The notes under the pieces: generated by a model
Seen by the model: the letters and a program-made list of their open reading frames with translations, nothing else
Database searches by the model: none
Told to the model about the DNA's origin: nothing
Assembly (NCBI RefSeq): GCF_027922045.1
Contig: NZ_BSEX01000006.1
Span: 254,665 to 318,664 of the forward strand
Source of the DNA: Microbacterium terregens
GTDB taxonomy: Bacteria; Pseudomonadota; Alphaproteobacteria; Sphingomonadales; Sphingomonadaceae
Direction: 5' to 3'
DNA: 64,000 nt
Program-made: the position numbers and the translations under genes
In this document: in pieces, positions 36,194 to 45,622 of the stretch
Position numbering within the stretch: the stretch's first letter is position 1
Layout: every line of letters starts with the position of its first letter

Positions 36194-37090
36194 ATGGAGG
36201 ATCGGCTGCTTAGCGATCTGATGGAGCTCAAGACGTTTCGCGAGATCGTGGAGCAGCGCAGCCTCACCGCGGCCGCCGCGCAACTGGGCACCAGCCTCGC
36301 GGTCGTGAGCAAGCGCCTTGCCTCTTTGGAACGGCGTGCGGGTGTCCGGCTGATCCATCGAACCACGCGACGGCTCGCCCCGACCGACGAGGGCCTGGAC
36401 CTGTTCGATAGCGTCGTTCGTGCGATCGAGGCGATCGAAGAAGGAGAGGAGCGGTTGGCTCACGGCCGGCAGGAAGCAGTCGGCTGCCTCCGCGTGACCG
36501 CGCCCGTCTCCTTCGGCCGCGCCCATGTGACGCCGTTGCTTGGCGCCTTGTCGCGTGAGCACCGAAAGCTGCAGGTGGCATTGCGGCTGACGGATACGGT
36601 GGTCGATCTTGTCGCCGGCGGCTATGATCTCGCCATCCGGATCGGCAATCTGCCCGACAGTTCGGCGGTGATGCGGAAGATCGCCGACAATCGGCGGCTG
36701 CTGGTGGCCGCGCCCGCCTATCTCGATCGCCACGGCCGCCCCGGATCCCCGCAGGAGCTTGCTGCGCATCGCCTGCTCGGATTCGGAGCGGGCACGCCCT
36801 GGTCGCTGACCGCGCAAGCCGGAGGATCATTCACGGTCGCAAACGGCTTTTGCATGACATGCGACAATGGCGATGTCGTGCGGGATTGGGCCGTGGCCGA
36901 GCACGGGATCATGATGAAGTCGCAGATCGACGTTTCGGACGACCTCGCCAGTGGCGTGCTCGAACGCGTGCTGCCGGAATGGCACGGCGGCGAAGCGCCG
37001 GTGATCGCGCTCTACCCTTCCGCAAGACTATTGCCGGTAAAGACGCGCATCCTCCTCGATGCGCTCGCAAGCCGGCTCGCAGCGTCCTGA
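36194..37090 (+). CDS. LysR-family transcriptional regulator
   Basis: A 298-residue LysR-type regulator: winged HTH at about 10-65 (SLTAAAAQLGTSLAVVSKRLASLERR) and an effector domain of the periplasmic-binding fold (95-295). The LIHRTTRRLAPTDEG wing is typical of the DsdC/AaeR-like subgroup that often governs a divergent oxidoreductase. The ATG at 36194 is taken; an ATG nine codons later is possible. It diverges from the Tat-exported aldo/keto reductase with 139 bases between, and probably regulates it. Confidence 0.9.
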   Translation: MEDRLLSDLMELKTFREIVEQRSLTAAAAQLGTSLAVVSKRLASLERRAGVRLIHRTTRRLAPTDEGLDLFDSVVRAIEAIEEGEERLAHGRQEAVGCLRVTAPVSFGRAHVTPLLGALSREHRKLQVALRLTDTVVDLVAGGYDLAIRIGNLPDSSAVMRKIADNRRLLVAAPAYLDRHGRPGSPQELAAHRLLGFGAGTPWSLTAQAGGSFTVANGFCMTCDNGDVVRDWAVAEHGIMMKSQIDVSDDLASGVLERVLPEWHGGEAPVIALYPSARLLPVKTRILLDALASRLAAS

Positions 37091-37210
37091 AGACGGCCCT
37101 GTTCTGAACAGCGACGTACCGCCCGCGCAGGGCGAGCCGCTGCCGCAAGGCCTTGGCCACTCGGACGAGGGTTTGCCCACGAACGCATTTCAACCCGCGA
37201 GTTCGCCTGT

Positions 37211-37903
37211 TCAACGTTTGGCGAGGCGTCCCTGCGCATCCACCGGCGACAGTTGCTTCAGTTCCGCAAGGCCGTCGACGCTCACCTTCGCCCAGTGCGA
37301 GAAAAGCTGCTCGAACTCGCCGGTATTCGTCGCCCGGTTGCGCAGATAGGGGCCAAGGTCGCCCGTCGTGTCCCCGTCTACCGCGCGTCCGAGCACGGCA
37401 CCGGTGACCGAATCTCGCGCTTCCACCACCAGGACCGCACCTCCGGCTTCGTGCGTGTATACGCGCGTCATCCCCGCGGACATGGTATCCGGCGCCTCCA
37501 CGTCGATGTCCACCACGGCGGTCTCGATCCGAAGAACGTCGGCGGCGGGCTCGGTGACGATCTGGTAGCCCGCCTTGGTATAGGCCTCGCGAAGCAGCTT
37601 CTCGAACCCCGTCCGCGCCTCGGTGAGAATCCGGGTGACGTCCCTGTCGGTCACGTCCTCGAAGATGCCCACCGTTTCGTTGTTGCGGTCGCGCTTCCAG
37701 TCCTTGCGCATCGCGACCTGCGTCGGATCCAGCATCACCTTGGTATAGCCGCGGAAGTCCGCCTGCGGCAGCAGATACACCGCATCCATCTTCTTGGCCT
37801 TGACGCGCAGCAGGTTGTCCCAGCTGTGTTTGTCCTGCGCGATCGCGGCCGGCACGGTCGCTGTTGCCAGCAGGAGCGATGCTACGATCGCAAAGCTTTT
37901 CAT
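37211..37903 (-). CDS. Exported DUF3313-like protein
   Basis: A 230-residue secreted protein with a signal peptide to about residue 22 and a mature part that matches the DUF3313 pattern: YLLPQADFRGYTKVMLDPTQV near the start, then LREAYTKAGYQIV, and a terminal RNRATNTGEFEQLFSHWAKVSVDGL. Family members are predicted periplasmic or lipoproteins of unknown function; no lipobox is seen. GGAG lies upstream of ATG 37903. The gene stands alone and is convergent with the LysR gene. Confidence 0.75.
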   Translation of the reverse strand: MKSFAIVASLLLATATVPAAIAQDKHSWDNLLRVKAKKMDAVYLLPQADFRGYTKVMLDPTQVAMRKDWKRDRNNETVGIFEDVTDRDVTRILTEARTGFEKLLREAYTKAGYQIVTEPAADVLRIETAVVDIDVEAPDTMSAGMTRVYTHEAGGAVLVVEARDSVTGAVLGRAVDGDTTGDLGPYLRNRATNTGEFEQLFSHWAKVSVDGLAELKQLSPVDAQGRLAKR

Positions 37904-38293
37904 CGGGGGGTCTCCTGTCCTTGGATCAGGAGTAAAGGCTCTCGAGGGCCCGGTTCGCCATCGGCAGAATCACCGATCATGGTCGGGATATGTCCGCAGC
38001 CCCGGTGCGGCTGCGCGAAGCGCCGGCGGGACAGCAGCTACCGGGATTTGCCATGCGGAAGCCGATGCTCGGCCGATCGTGCGCAGCCACCTCAGAGTGG
38101 CAGCCGAGCGGGCGTCCCATGGAACATCACCAACGCCTGGAAACGCGCTTATGACAAATTTGCGCAATCATCACGAGGCGCGAAGATTGTCCGCTCCTGG
38201 CGACAGCCTAGCGGCTGAAAAGACCCAGATGCGGTCACTCGAACCCCGTTTGCCTGCTCCGCCTATCCGTCGTTCGTTCAACGTCGCCAGCAC
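37904..38293. other. 390-base intergenic region with dispersed repeat copy
   Basis: No convincing gene. The stretch upstream of the DUF3313-like gene should hold its promoter. At about 38154-38245 is a copy of a repeat also found near 59.2 kb: both have ACAAAT, then GCGCAA, ACGAGGC, and after a variable part an identical GCGGCTGAAAAGACCCA followed by CGGTCA. Confidence 0.5.
38154..38245. repeat. Dispersed intergenic repeat, copy 1
   Basis: Shares a 17-base identical block (38211-38227) and an outlying ACAAAT...ACGAGGC block, in the same order and at similar spacing, with 59167-59255. The terminal CGGTCA-TTC part recurs in shorter form at 46.8 and 50.8-50.9 kb. Boundaries are approximate. Confidence 0.55.
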
Positions 38294-39214
38294 CTACCCA
38301 GTCGGGCTCTCGGCGGTGAAGGGTGAGCAGCACGGCTTGGTCACGGGCTGGAACTCCATCAGCTCGACGCGCGTACCGTCGGGATCGTAGAGGTTGGCCT
38401 GCCACTTGCCGTCCAGGCCCATTTGCGGGCCGTCGTGACGCGGGCTCAGGCGATCTTCCCGGCGCAGAGTCGCGACGGTGGCCTGCATGTTGGGAACGCC
38501 CAAGGACAGGTGGTTCAGTACGCCCAGCTGGCGGGCGTCGACCTTGGTCAGCGGCACGTCCGAGCCCGGACCGACCATCATGTATTCCAGCCAGTCCCGA
38601 CCATCGGGCGTCTGCTGCGACACCCAGTCGACCTTGTCGGGCTCGAATGCGCCATACCAGTACGGCCGGAAGCCGAGCAGGCGGCGGTACAGCCCGTCCT
38701 GCTTGGCCCGGTCGTGGACGGCGTAGCCGACGTGGATGATGCGCCCGCTGATCGCGCCGGGAACGGCGTTGGCGTCAGCGCTCGCGGATTGGACGAACTG
38801 GATCCCGTTGCCTTCCGGATCGCGCAGGGCGAACCAACGATCCCCTTCGGTGGAGCGCTGCATCGCGCCCAGGCCAGAGACGCCTGACGCGGCCAGCCAT
38901 GCCCGCAGCGCCGCTGCGTCCGTCGTCGCATAGGCGACGTGCGCCAGCATGCTGGGCCCCTGCCCGGCGGGCGCGGGTAGCACCTCCACGAACTGGCGCG
39001 GGCTCAGATAGTAGCGGACGCCGGCCGGGTTCTCGGGGTCCGTACCCTTCCGGGCCCCCAGGACGTGCGTGTAGAAGTGCTCGGACTTTGCCATGTCCCG
39101 AGCATAGACGGCGAGGTGCGAGATGCCGGTGATGCCCGGACGCGGACCCGGCGGCGCCTTGGCCCCGAGCAGAGCGGCAGCTGCGCAGGCTAGCACTGCG
39201 ATACGACGGGTCAT
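38294..39214 (-). CDS. Exported VOC-family protein with two glyoxalase-like modules
   Basis: A 306-residue protein: short signal peptide (MTRRIAVLACAAAALLGA), then two vicinal-oxygen-chelate units (GITGISHLAVYARDMAKSEHFY and GRIIHVGYAVHDRAKQDGLY). This is the layout of glyoxalase and extradiol-dioxygenase relatives, in which metal ligands come from His and Glu of paired modules. Periplasmic location is uncommon for this fold in characterised enzymes. The substrate cannot be named. AGAGG lies upstream of ATG 39214. Monocistronic. Confidence 0.82.
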   Translation of the reverse strand: MTRRIAVLACAAAALLGAKAPPGPRPGITGISHLAVYARDMAKSEHFYTHVLGARKGTDPENPAGVRYYLSPRQFVEVLPAPAGQGPSMLAHVAYATTDAAALRAWLAASGVSGLGAMQRSTEGDRWFALRDPEGNGIQFVQSASADANAVPGAISGRIIHVGYAVHDRAKQDGLYRRLLGFRPYWYGAFEPDKVDWVSQQTPDGRDWLEYMMVGPGSDVPLTKVDARQLGVLNHLSLGVPNMQATVATLRREDRLSPRHDGPQMGLDGKWQANLYDPDGTRVELMEFQPVTKPCCSPFTAESPTG

Positions 39215-39533
39215 GGCAGCCTCTCCTCACCCGGCCGCGTTTGAAGCCGTGGCGAGCAGCCTAGGCAGCGATGTCGGCACTGTCACGGGTTCACGTGCTC
39301 GGCTCTCGTCGATACCGTTGCCGAGGTGCGATGCCGCTGTCTGCTACGACGCCGTGCTGGAACAAGAAGTGGTCTCGGTACCGAACACTGACCCGCACCG
39401 CTGCGCTCTTTGACCCAAGATCGGCCGCACGCAGCCTTCCAGCCACTGCCTGGAAACGGACGCTCGTTCATGTCGCTGCTGCTGCCGTTTCGAGCGGAAG
39501 CGGCTAAGGAGACGCGATCTTCGGAGTCTTCAC
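39215..39533. other. 319-base intergenic region
   Basis: Between divergent genes, so it should carry promoters for both. Short frames crossing it have poor codon bias and no ribosome sites. A segment at about 39411-39480 ends in ACGCTCGTTCATGTCG, which resembles the end of the repeats near 48.8 and 51.0 kb; otherwise I see nothing. Confidence 0.4.
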
Positions 39534-39968
39534 ATGCATGTCGTTGCTTGGTTCGTCTCTGTCTCGCTGTGCGTAGCGTCTCTGATCATGTCCGCACGCC
39601 TTCGCGCCGGGCTTGTCATCAAGCTCGCACTCGGCGCCATCTTCGGCGGGATGGCCCTCCTCACGATGGTGGGCTGGACGTTGAAGAAATTCGATATGCA
39701 GCCGTCTCACGCGTTCACGACGATCCTGATCCAGGTGCTGCTCACGATCAACGTTACCGCGATGCTCAACATCATGAACGTCGCCTTCCACAAGATGGTC
39801 GATGCGCATGGCGCCTTTCATCGGCGCTTCAACGCCGCCAGCCTGCACCGTTTTCCAGTGAGCTTCGTGATCAGCGGCGCCCCCCAGCTCAAGAGGCTCG
39901 CGACGACCTTCTGGTCCCTTGGATCAGCGTTGATGCTCTACGGCCTGTGGTTCCACATGAAGCTTTGA
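39534..39968 (+). CDS. Hypothetical four-helix membrane protein
   Basis: A 144-residue inner-membrane protein. Hydrophobic segments at about 3-20, 28-48, 60-82 and 120-138 give four probable helices; the loop between helices 3 and 4 contains HKMVDAHGAFHRRF, rich in His and basic residues. ATG 39534 has GGAG seven bases upstream. No family recognised. It stands alone between the VOC gene and the HNH-like gene. Confidence 0.65.
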   Translation: MHVVAWFVSVSLCVASLIMSARLRAGLVIKLALGAIFGGMALLTMVGWTLKKFDMQPSHAFTTILIQVLLTINVTAMLNIMNVAFHKMVDAHGAFHRRFNAASLHRFPVSFVISGAPQLKRLATTFWSLGSALMLYGLWFHMKL

Positions 39969-40105
39969 ACGACAGGCGGGCCCACTGCCAGTAAAGCCTG
40001 ATGCTTCCCCGGCGGCTTGCGACCGAAAACCCAAACTCAGCTGTTCAGGTCGCATTACCCGTTCCCGAAACCTGCCGTTCCCTTGAGATAATCGAACGCC
40101 ATATA

Positions 40106-40441
40106 TCAGCGCTGCTTCTTCGTGATCGTCGCGGTAAAATCCGGATCCTTTTTCGCCACCCAGTCCACGAACTTGCGCACGTTCGGATGATCCAGCAGGC
40201 CCGCCACCTCCATGCCATGCCGCTGCAATTCGGAATTGGTGAAGTTGGAGATCAGGGTGTGTTGGCAGATCGGATGCATGGGCACGACATCGCGGCCACC
40301 GCGGCTCTTGGGTACGGGATGATGCCATACAATGGTCTTGCCGGTCGGCCGGCCGCAGAGCCAGCATGACACTGGCACGGCCGGGGCGTCGTCTTCCTGC
40401 GGAAGGTGATCGTAGGGGTCTTGTTTCGAACGTCTCGCCAT
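40106..40441 (-). CDS. Small HNH-nuclease-like protein
   Basis: A 111-residue protein with a Cys pair CWLCG (about 22-26), then WHHPVPKSRGG and MHPICQHTLI, the order of zinc ligands and the His-His pair in HNH endonucleases (CxxC ... HH ... H..C). The second zinc half is incomplete (one Cys after HP), so activity is uncertain. The C-terminal third is basic and helical. Related small HNH proteins of unknown role are common in sphingomonads. Divergent from the next gene with 111 bases between. Confidence 0.65.
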   Translation of the reverse strand: MARRSKQDPYDHLPQEDDAPAVPVSCWLCGRPTGKTIVWHHPVPKSRGGRDVVPMHPICQHTLISNFTNSELQRHGMEVAGLLDHPNVRKFVDWVAKKDPDFTATITKKQR

Positions 40442-40552
40442 AGCTCGGTCCAACTGCCTTGATTGCCCTCGCCTGTAGCAAAGCGATCCCGCGCATCATA
40501 TGGGAAGCGGCCAAACACGGTCCTACCGCCGCGGACCGATCGGGGAAGAACG

Positions 40553-40912
40553 ATGACGGATCCGTTGAAACCTTGGGACGCGGCGTTGGTCCGCAAGTGG
40601 CTGGAGCGCCGTCAAGAGGCGTCGCGGCTGGATCAGGCGGCAGCGGACAGGCGCGGCTATGAAGCCCGGGATGATTTTGACAAGGCCGCTGCAGAGGAAT
40701 GGGCGTGCAATGCGCTGAAGAGCGCCGACTGCATCAACGACCAGGCTGCGCTCGCCGCCCGCCTCAAGGAGTTGATTGGCCAGGACGAATATCCTGCGAC
40801 GGGCCTCCATGACGATACCCGGTTCGAACGGCATGTTCGTACTTATTTGCGGAGGCTAGTCAAAATGACGAAGGCAAACCAGGGCTTTGAGAAGACTCTC
40901 CGCCATCAGTGA
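40553..40912 (+). CDS. Hypothetical charged helical protein
   Basis: A 119-residue cytoplasmic protein, highly helical and rich in Ala, Arg, Asp and Glu (LVRKWLERRQEASRLDQAAADRRGYEARDDFDKAAAEEWACNAL). ATG 40553 has GGGGAAG close upstream and replaces a longer in-frame ATG at 40463. No known domain. Its divergence from the HNH-like gene raises the possibility of a paired function, but nothing in the sequence proves it. Confidence 0.55.
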   Translation: MTDPLKPWDAALVRKWLERRQEASRLDQAAADRRGYEARDDFDKAAAEEWACNALKSADCINDQAALAARLKELIGQDEYPATGLHDDTRFERHVRTYLRRLVKMTKANQGFEKTLRHQ

Positions 40913-40950
40913 AGGTGGCGGCTCTACGCCAGAGTGCCTTCGGCTCGGGT

Positions 40951-42513
40951 TTACTTTGAGCGTTCAACCGGCGGTCGGTAGAACACCGCAGGAAAGGCAC
41001 CTTGTTTGCCTCCAGCCGAACTTCGCAAGTCGGCACGAAAGCCCGCATCGGCGCTCAAGGGTATCTGCATCCCTTGCGTCTTCTCCAGGATGTCGAACAG
41101 CCTGCCACTGAGCCGTTCCGCCAGATCTTCATGCCCGGGCTGCGCAAGCAGGTTGTTGTTCTCGTGCGGGTCGGCGGCAAGATCATAAAGCTCGTCCAGG
41201 TCCCAGATGCCGTGAAAGTGCATGTACTTGTACCGGTCCTCACGCAGGGCGTGGACGGTCGGCGTCTGGGGGAAGTTGCGCTCCCAGTAATATTCGTAAA
41301 GCAGCTCAGCACGCCAGGGAGCGGCAGGGTCGCGCGCCAGCGGCTGCATGTCGGATCCCGCCATATAGGAGGGCGCCTGCAATCCTGCCGCTGCCAGCAG
41401 CGTCGGTGCGATGTCGATGTTCGCCACCACCTGCTCGATGGTGCTGCCGGGCGCGAACAGCGAGGGGCAGCGCATCAGCAACGGCACCCGCATCGACTCC
41501 TCATAGGCTGCCCGCTTGTCGATGAGGCCGTGCTCGCCGAACATGAAGCCATTGTCGCCCATGTAGACGATCAGCGTGTCGTCGAGTTCGCCGCGTTGCT
41601 CGAGCAGATCCATGATCCGGGCGATGCCCTCGTCGACCGCGAGCAGCGTCTCCATGTAGCGCTTGTAGTAATCCGCGATGTCGAGCGTGCCGTGATAGGC
41701 ATAGTCGACGCCGTGCCAGCTGTTGCGCTGGTTCTCGACCCAAATAGGCCGGCCAGGCACGCCGGGCTTCATGTTCTCGGGGTAGCGGAATGTTTCCTTG
41801 TCGTAGCGCCCCTTGTGGCGCTCCGCAGGGATGAATTCGGAATGCACCGCCTTGTGCGCGAGGTGCATCATCCACGGCTTTTTACGATCGCGCTTCCCGA
41901 TCCAATCTAGCGCATAGTCGGTCAGCTCGTCGGTGATATAGCCTTTTTGCGGTACCTTGCGGCCGTCGACGTTGAGCCCGTCAGCGCTCGGCAGATAAGT
42001 GCCCTGGCCCTTGAAGCTCACCCAATGGTCGAAACCGGGCTGCGGCGCATCGCCCTCGTCCCCCATGTGCCATTTGCCGATGAAGGCGGTGTCATAGCCG
42101 GCGCGCTGCAGATATTGCGGGTAGAAGATCAGCCCGGGCGGGATCGGATGGTTGTTGTCCACGACCTTGTGCTGGTGCGCATAGAGGCCGGTGAGGATCG
42201 ACGCGCGCGACGGCGAGCACAGCGCGGTGGTGACGAACGCGTTGCGGAAGTGCGCGCCCTCGCGAGCCAGCCGATCGAGCGTGGGCGTGTCCCCGAAAGC
42301 CTGCGCCTTCATGAACCCCATGGCGTCGAACCGATGGTCATCGGTGAGCACGAACAGGATGTTCTTGGGCTTGGTGCCGGGCTGACGCGCGAGCCGAAGG
42401 TGTTGCGGGGAGGTGCCCTTTGCGCCCTGAGCACCCGCTGCCCAGGAATAGAGCCCGAAGGCGCCGCCGCTGCCGGCGAGCAGGACGCCGCGCCGATCGA
42501 CTGTGTCAGCCAT
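40951..42513 (-). CDS. Exported sulfatase (type I, Cys-type)
   Basis: Sulfate-ester hydrolase of the alkaline phosphatase superfamily. The formylglycine motif CSPSR is at 99-103, the metal-binding DD at 58-59, and GKWHMGD and YMGDNGFMFGEHG supply other active-site residues. RRGVLLAGSGGAFG near the N-terminus is a twin-arginine-like signal, so periplasmic action is expected; activation needs a formylglycine-generating enzyme not seen here. About 520 residues from ATG 42513. It starts 49 bases after the stop of the TonB-dependent receptor gene, so both should be cotranscribed for uptake and desulfation of a sulfated compound. Confidence 0.92.
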   Translation of the reverse strand: MADTVDRRGVLLAGSGGAFGLYSWAAGAQGAKGTSPQHLRLARQPGTKPKNILFVLTDDHRFDAMGFMKAQAFGDTPTLDRLAREGAHFRNAFVTTALCSPSRASILTGLYAHQHKVVDNNHPIPPGLIFYPQYLQRAGYDTAFIGKWHMGDEGDAPQPGFDHWVSFKGQGTYLPSADGLNVDGRKVPQKGYITDELTDYALDWIGKRDRKKPWMMHLAHKAVHSEFIPAERHKGRYDKETFRYPENMKPGVPGRPIWVENQRNSWHGVDYAYHGTLDIADYYKRYMETLLAVDEGIARIMDLLEQRGELDDTLIVYMGDNGFMFGEHGLIDKRAAYEESMRVPLLMRCPSLFAPGSTIEQVVANIDIAPTLLAAAGLQAPSYMAGSDMQPLARDPAAPWRAELLYEYYWERNFPQTPTVHALREDRYKYMHFHGIWDLDELYDLAADPHENNNLLAQPGHEDLAERLSGRLFDILEKTQGMQIPLSADAGFRADLRSSAGGKQGAFPAVFYRPPVERSK

Positions 42514-42562
42514 GCATGTCTCCGTCAGATGGGCCGACACTCTGGCCGGCAGAGGCAGGTCG

Positions 42563-45346
42563 TTAGAAGTTGAGGCGGATGCCCCCGAACACACGGCGTC
42601 CGGCGTCCAGGTAATTGGCCGGCAAGCCCGTTGTGTATTCGACGATCTCGTCGCGATCGAGCAGGTTCACCGCCTCGAGCACCACAGAGGCTTGTGGCGT
42701 GACCTGGAGGCTGATGCTGGCGTCCAGCGTACCGAACGCCCGATTGACGCGTCCCATTGCAGGAGCGGTGGCTGCCGACGCCAGATAGCTGCTGCGCCAC
42801 GAATATGACACCCGCGCGCCGATCGGTCCTTTCTCGTAATAGCCGATCAGATTGTAGTTGTGCTTCGAGGCAGCGGTGAGCTGTGTGGGATCGCTGTTGT
42901 CAATATAGGTGTAGTTTAGGATCGTGCCCAAGCCGTCCAACGGAGCAGGGAGCCGGGTGAACGCCTGCTGGAAATAGAGTTCGACGCCTTTCAGATCGAC
43001 GCCCGAACCGTTGACCAACTCGCTTACCGTGAAGTCGGTCTGGATCATGGTGGTACCCGTCGTGCGGATATAGGAAACCGGCAGGGAAACGATGCTGGTT
43101 TCACGCCGGATCAGGCTTTCCAGGTTCTTGTAGAAGAGCGAGGCCCCGACGAGGGCGTCCTGTCCGAAGTAGTACTCGATCGTTGCATCGAGGTTGTTTG
43201 ACCGGAAGGGGTCCACATAGGGGTTGTTGCGCGTCACCGTCAGCGCATTGCCGTTTGCGGTGGTTGTTGGGGAGATGTCGCCGAGATTGGGGCGGGAGAT
43301 CGTCCGCGACGCCGCAAAGCGGAGCTGAAGCTGGTCGGTCGCTTCGAACTTGAGGTTGAGGCTCGGCAGCCAGTCCCAATAGCTGCGCTCGACCCGTAGC
43401 GGCTCGGCGGCTGGGACGCGGGTCGTGTTGCCGGTCTCGACCTCGACGGTGATGCCGTTGAGGTCGGGGGCTACACCAGCCGTGGTCTGGTTGGTGCGGA
43501 CGACGCGCAGGCCGAGGTTGCCGGTGAGCCTGCCGAAGGAGAGATCACCGCGGCCGTAAAAGGCCAGGATCTTCTCCTGCACGTCCAGGATGCCGGTCGC
43601 ATCGTTGGTGTAGGTCCCCACCGCGATCAGTTCCGCATCGCTCAGCCCCGCCACGAAGGAGCGCGCGTCCGAGCCCAGCCACTGGGTGGGAAAGGCGCCG
43701 CCACCGTCGTAGCTGCCAAGGAACGCCCCGGCACCAGATCGGATGGGGATCATGAACGGGGCGGCACTGAACGATCCGGCGATCGGCCCGGGCGGCAATC
43801 CACCAAAGAGCTGCGAGACACCCGCAGCGGAGATCGTCAGCGTCTTGTTGTCCGAATACACGGCACGATCGGTGTATTTGACCCCGGCGCGCAGCGCGGT
43901 CAGCCCCCGCTCACCAAGATCCCGGCGCACGTCGAGCTTGATGTCGCGCAGGCGGTCCGTAGTCAGGCGATCGAGCTCGCCGTTGAGGCTGAGCAGTCGA
44001 AAATTCTCGGGGTCGAGCTTCCTGGTGTCGAAGCCATCGAGATAGGTGATGCTCGGGATGGCATCGCCCGGCCTCGCCACCACTCGCGCCGTTCCGTTGA
44101 TGCTGTCGGCGATGTTGAGCGTGTCGCGGGTTTGGCGCGAGCGCTGCTCCGAACCCTCCAGCACCACGGTCCAGCTGCCCGCCTCGAACTTGCCGCCGCC
44201 CACGAGCGAACGGATGTAGCCGCTGCGATCCTGGAAACGCCCGCCGTTACGCAGGTCGATGTTGCTGACCGTGAAGTCGGTTGCAGTCTCCACGCCGTCG
44301 AGCATTTCCGTACGGGAGGAGAGGACCCCGCCCGCGCCGGCGAAGTTCTGCCAATTCTCCTGTCGCACCGCCTCAACGTCGACGCGTGTGTAGAAACCGT
44401 CGACATAGAGCTCCACCGCGTCGCTGGGCCGGAACTGAACGGAGGCGATGCCGCTCAGCCGGCGGTTGTTCTCGGTGAACATGTCATGGATGATCAGCCC
44501 GGGGATGCGGACGAGCCGGTTCGGCTCGATGACGCCGTCGCCGTTGAGGTCGTCGCTCCCGCCGCCGAGCGGCACGCCCTGCGCCTCGGTGACGGTGTTC
44601 CAGCCAGTCTCGATCTGCTGCGTCTGGGGGCGGCGCTGGGTGTAAGAGGCGCCGAGAGTCAGCCCGAGCCTTCCATCGAGAAAGGTATCGGCGAACAAGC
44701 CTGATAGGCGCGGCGAGAGCTTCCCGGAGTTGCTCTCATGCTCACCTTGCGCGGACAGCGCCAGCACGCGCTTCCCCAGATCCAGAGCGCGTGGCGTCCG
44801 GATGTTGACGGTTCCCGCCAGGCCCCCGTCCTCAAGGTCCGCGGTGGGCGACTTGTACACCTCCAGCGTGCGCACGAACTCCGGCGCCAGTGCGGAGAAG
44901 TCGAACGAGCGCGAGACGCCCGCAAACAGGTCGTTGAGCGCGTTGGGAACGGCGCGGCCATTGAGCGTCACCAGCGTGAAGGTGTCGGGAAGCCCGCGAA
45001 TGTTGACGCTGCGACCCTCGCCGCGGGTTCGGTTGATCTGCACGCCGCTGATCCGCTGCACCGACTCCGCCACGTTGACGTCGGGGAAGCGGCCGATGTC
45101 CTCGGCACTGATCACGTCGACGATGTTGTCGGCGTCACGCTTGATCCGAACGGCCTGCTCGATGCCGCTGCGGATACCGGTCACCACGATATCCTGCCCA
45201 TCCCCGCCCTCGGTATCGGCGAGCGGCTGCTCTGCATCTGGCGTCAGTGACGTGTCGACGGTCGCCGTCTGCGCGACGGCTGCAACAGGCATTCCCAGAA
45301 GCAACGATGCGACAGCACCGGAAACCCGCGTCCATTCAGCAGTCAT
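42563..45346 (-). CDS. TonB-dependent receptor, large carbohydrate-type
   Basis: Outer-membrane transporter of about 927 residues: signal peptide, TonB-box-like QDIVVTGIRSG, plug (VAESVQRISGVQINRTRGEGRSVNIRG) and long barrel ending in terminal Phe (RLNF). The VAESVQRIPG-like plug is typical of the large receptors found in Caulobacter, Xanthomonas and sphingomonads with polysaccharide loci. Of two adjacent ATG codons, 45346 has better spacing (five) to GGAG than 45349. No STN domain. Followed by a sulfatase, so a sulfated glycan or sulfate ester is a plausible substrate. Confidence 0.92.
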   Translation of the reverse strand: MTAEWTRVSGAVASLLLGMPVAAVAQTATVDTSLTPDAEQPLADTEGGDGQDIVVTGIRSGIEQAVRIKRDADNIVDVISAEDIGRFPDVNVAESVQRISGVQINRTRGEGRSVNIRGLPDTFTLVTLNGRAVPNALNDLFAGVSRSFDFSALAPEFVRTLEVYKSPTADLEDGGLAGTVNIRTPRALDLGKRVLALSAQGEHESNSGKLSPRLSGLFADTFLDGRLGLTLGASYTQRRPQTQQIETGWNTVTEAQGVPLGGGSDDLNGDGVIEPNRLVRIPGLIIHDMFTENNRRLSGIASVQFRPSDAVELYVDGFYTRVDVEAVRQENWQNFAGAGGVLSSRTEMLDGVETATDFTVSNIDLRNGGRFQDRSGYIRSLVGGGKFEAGSWTVVLEGSEQRSRQTRDTLNIADSINGTARVVARPGDAIPSITYLDGFDTRKLDPENFRLLSLNGELDRLTTDRLRDIKLDVRRDLGERGLTALRAGVKYTDRAVYSDNKTLTISAAGVSQLFGGLPPGPIAGSFSAAPFMIPIRSGAGAFLGSYDGGGAFPTQWLGSDARSFVAGLSDAELIAVGTYTNDATGILDVQEKILAFYGRGDLSFGRLTGNLGLRVVRTNQTTAGVAPDLNGITVEVETGNTTRVPAAEPLRVERSYWDWLPSLNLKFEATDQLQLRFAASRTISRPNLGDISPTTTANGNALTVTRNNPYVDPFRSNNLDATIEYYFGQDALVGASLFYKNLESLIRRETSIVSLPVSYIRTTGTTMIQTDFTVSELVNGSGVDLKGVELYFQQAFTRLPAPLDGLGTILNYTYIDNSDPTQLTAASKHNYNLIGYYEKGPIGARVSYSWRSSYLASAATAPAMGRVNRAFGTLDASISLQVTPQASVVLEAVNLLDRDEIVEYTTGLPANYLDAGRRVFGGIRLNF

Positions 45347-45622
45347 CATCGCTCCCTGCAGTTCGTCTTCTTCTATTCTCCTATCAATCGAGTGGGAATA
45401 ACGAGATAGCTTTGCTTGCGTCGAGAACACCTGCGGTTGTCAGGGCGGCCAAGGTCCCTGCGCTAGGCATTCAGGCGCAGCGGGCGGGTGGGACGTCCCT
45501 CGTCGGCGAGCTGAACCGGTGCATCAGCAATCGCTGTCCTCAGGAAGGACAGGTAAGATCGCGCAGAGGCTCGGTTTCCGATCAACGGTGGCAGCGCACC
45601 CGCGAGGATCGGCGGTGGCGCC

